Below, piece by piece: positions 7,044-7,843 of a stretch of 7,843 bases of DNA. Under the pieces are notes generated by a model that was not told the origin of the DNA, did not search any database, and saw only the letters and a program-made list of their open reading frames with translations. The position numbers and the translations under genes are program-made. The stretch's first letter is position 1; each line of letters begins with the position of its first letter. The stretch is taken from the NCBI GenBank assembly GCA_937958285.1, contig CALFXQ010000060.1, forward strand, positions 1 to 7,843. The letters run 5' to 3'. This DNA comes from an uncultured Fusibacter sp. Lineage in GTDB: Bacteria; Bacillota; Clostridia; Peptostreptococcales; Acidaminobacteraceae.

Positions 7044-7100
7044 TAAAAAAAGACAGGCATACACATGCTTACAGATAAGGATGTGTGGGTCTGTCTTTTT
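7044..7100. terminator. Bidirectional Rho-independent terminator
   Basis: A long hairpin: AAAAAGACAG (7047-7056) pairs with CTGTCTTTTT (7091-7100), ACACAT (7061-7066) pairs with ATGTGT (7081-7086), and CTTA pairs with TAAG around a CAGA loop, with small internal mismatches. On the plus strand it ends in a T run after the 4Fe-4S gene. The A run on its left side gives a T run on the minus strand, so it should also stop transcription of the convergent TPR gene. Confidence 0.85.
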
Positions 7101-7128
7101 GTTTGGTAGAGGTGGTCGATGCTATATG

Positions 7129-7843
7129 CTAGTAAATTGGCCAAGTATACACATCGCCATAGAGTTTATTCGAAATATCACGACATTGTGCGTAATAGGC
7201 ATCGTCATCTTGAATTTTAAGATGGAGCGCAGACAGTTCAAAGTGCTTCTTGGCGAGGTCTAGTGACTGGCAGTGGTAGTGAGCAACGGCGAGGCGGTAA
7301 TGGAGGAAGTAAATTAGATAGTTAGAGTGATTGGCAATCGAGGCTTTTATAGCAGCTTCAACTATGGGAATCACCTTGCTTTGTTGACTGAGGCTATGGT
7401 AATTGTAAGCTAAGTTGCAAATTGATTTTATATACAAAAAATGTTGCTGTGCAAAGAGCGGATATTCAAGATTTCGAATTACATTTTCTAGAAGCGCGTT
7501 GCTGTCGGCAATCTGATTAAGGTCAGTATAACTTACAGCTAGAAAGAAAACTAAATGACACTCAGCACGTGAAAGATTTTTGTGTTTAAGCTCGTCGGGA
7601 CATTCGGTGGCATTGGTGTAAGACAAAGTTGTAAGTACCAGTTGAACAGCTCTTTGTGTTGCGTCATCAGTAAAATCCATAATTATTGTATACGCATTTA
7701 TAAGTTGCTCAAGTTGATGAAGTTCTACAAGATCATTGGATTTTATATGGGTGATCATCTCTTTTAGACTTAGAAGTTTACTCATGTCTTTAAGACGATT
7801 ATTGAGCATTAAATTATGAAAAGTGGAGTAAACAGCATCTAAT
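7129..7843 (-). CDS. TPR-repeat protein, probable C-terminal part of an HTH-TPR (Rgg/PlcR-like) regulator; 5' end outside window
   Basis: The minus-strand frame has no stop up to the right edge, giving 237 visible residues; the ATG at 7809 is internal or unproven, since codons continue upstream of it (LDAVYSTFHN). The protein is nearly all helical. Three TPR-like helix pairs can be seen counting from that ATG: about 80-113 (AECHLVFFLAVSY, then ALLENVI), 121-155 (IKSICNLAYNYHSL, then VEAAIKAS) and 161-196 (HYRLAVAHYHC, then AKKHFELSALH). This resembles the peptide-sensing TPR half of Firmicutes regulators that carry an N-terminal XRE-type helix-turn-helix, which here would lie just beyond the window. 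The visible length suits that architecture (roughly 290-300 residues in total). The gene appears more AT-rich than its neighbours. Alternatives are a stand-alone TPR protein or an Rap-like protein. It converges on the 4Fe-4S operon and shares its terminator. Confidence 0.72.
   Translation of the reverse strand, partial: LDAVYSTFHNLMLNNRLKDMSKLLSLKEMITHIKSNDLVELHQLEQLINAYTIIMDFTDDATQRAVQLVLTTLSYTNATECPDELKHKNLSRAECHLVFFLAVSYTDLNQIADSNALLENVIRNLEYPLFAQQHFLYIKSICNLAYNYHSLSQQSKVIPIVEAAIKASIANHSNYLIYFLHYRLAVAHYHCQSLDLAKKHFELSALHLKIQDDDAYYAQCRDISNKLYGDVYTWPIY

Noticed and set aside
7081..7263. 60-codon plus-strand open frame
   Set aside because: It begins within the terminator hairpin, has no ribosome binding site and overlaps the TPR gene antisense.

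Overview
The window reads as a chromosomal segment of an anaerobic bacterium, most likely from the Firmicutes (Clostridia or a relative). The reasons are strong GGAGG-type ribosome binding sites, tight operons with short overlaps, two oxygen-sensitive iron-sulfur protein types (an aldehyde ferredoxin oxidoreductase-family enzyme and a multi-cysteine 4Fe-4S protein), and a TPR-rich protein resembling the sensor half of Rgg/PlcR-type regulators. This lineage is an inference from gene content; no rRNA or other phylogenetic marker is present. No tRNA, rRNA, CRISPR array, insertion sequence or phage gene was seen.

Layout. (1) 1-1893, plus strand: the 3' part of an AOR-family tungsten/molybdenum-pterin oxidoreductase, open at the left edge, followed with no gap by a small ubiquitin-like (MoaD/ThiS-type) protein ending in Gly-Gly. 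The pair suggests a pterin enzyme with a dedicated sulfur carrier. (2) 1931-2653, minus strand: a five-helix membrane protein with a cytosolic PH-like insert, convergent with the AOR pair. (3) 2654-2780: a divergent intergenic region with a good sigma70-type promoter for the minus-strand gene, an extended -10 promoter for the plus-strand operon, and a candidate palindromic operator. (4) 2781-7015, plus strand: a three-gene operon encoding a 750-residue GNAT-GNAT-HAD fusion, a four-helix membrane protein with a soluble tail (8-nt overlap), and a cysteine-rich 4Fe-4S protein with a winged-helix-like N-terminal half. (5) 7016-7128: a long bidirectional Rho-independent terminator. (6) 7129-7843, minus strand: a TPR-containing protein open at the right edge, probably the C-terminal part of an HTH-TPR regulator.

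How the genes work together. The AOR/MoaD-like pair is a plausible functional unit. The three-gene operon is clearly one transcription unit, but its shared purpose is not evident: the fusion combines acetyl-transfer and HAD-hydrolase folds, the second gene is an unknown membrane protein, and the third is a redox protein. The most unusual items are the GNAT-GNAT-HAD fusion, whose HAD motif I is dehalogenase-like (DxYGT), and the 4Fe-4S protein with two extra cysteine clusters. No gene-free stretch exceeds about 130 bases.
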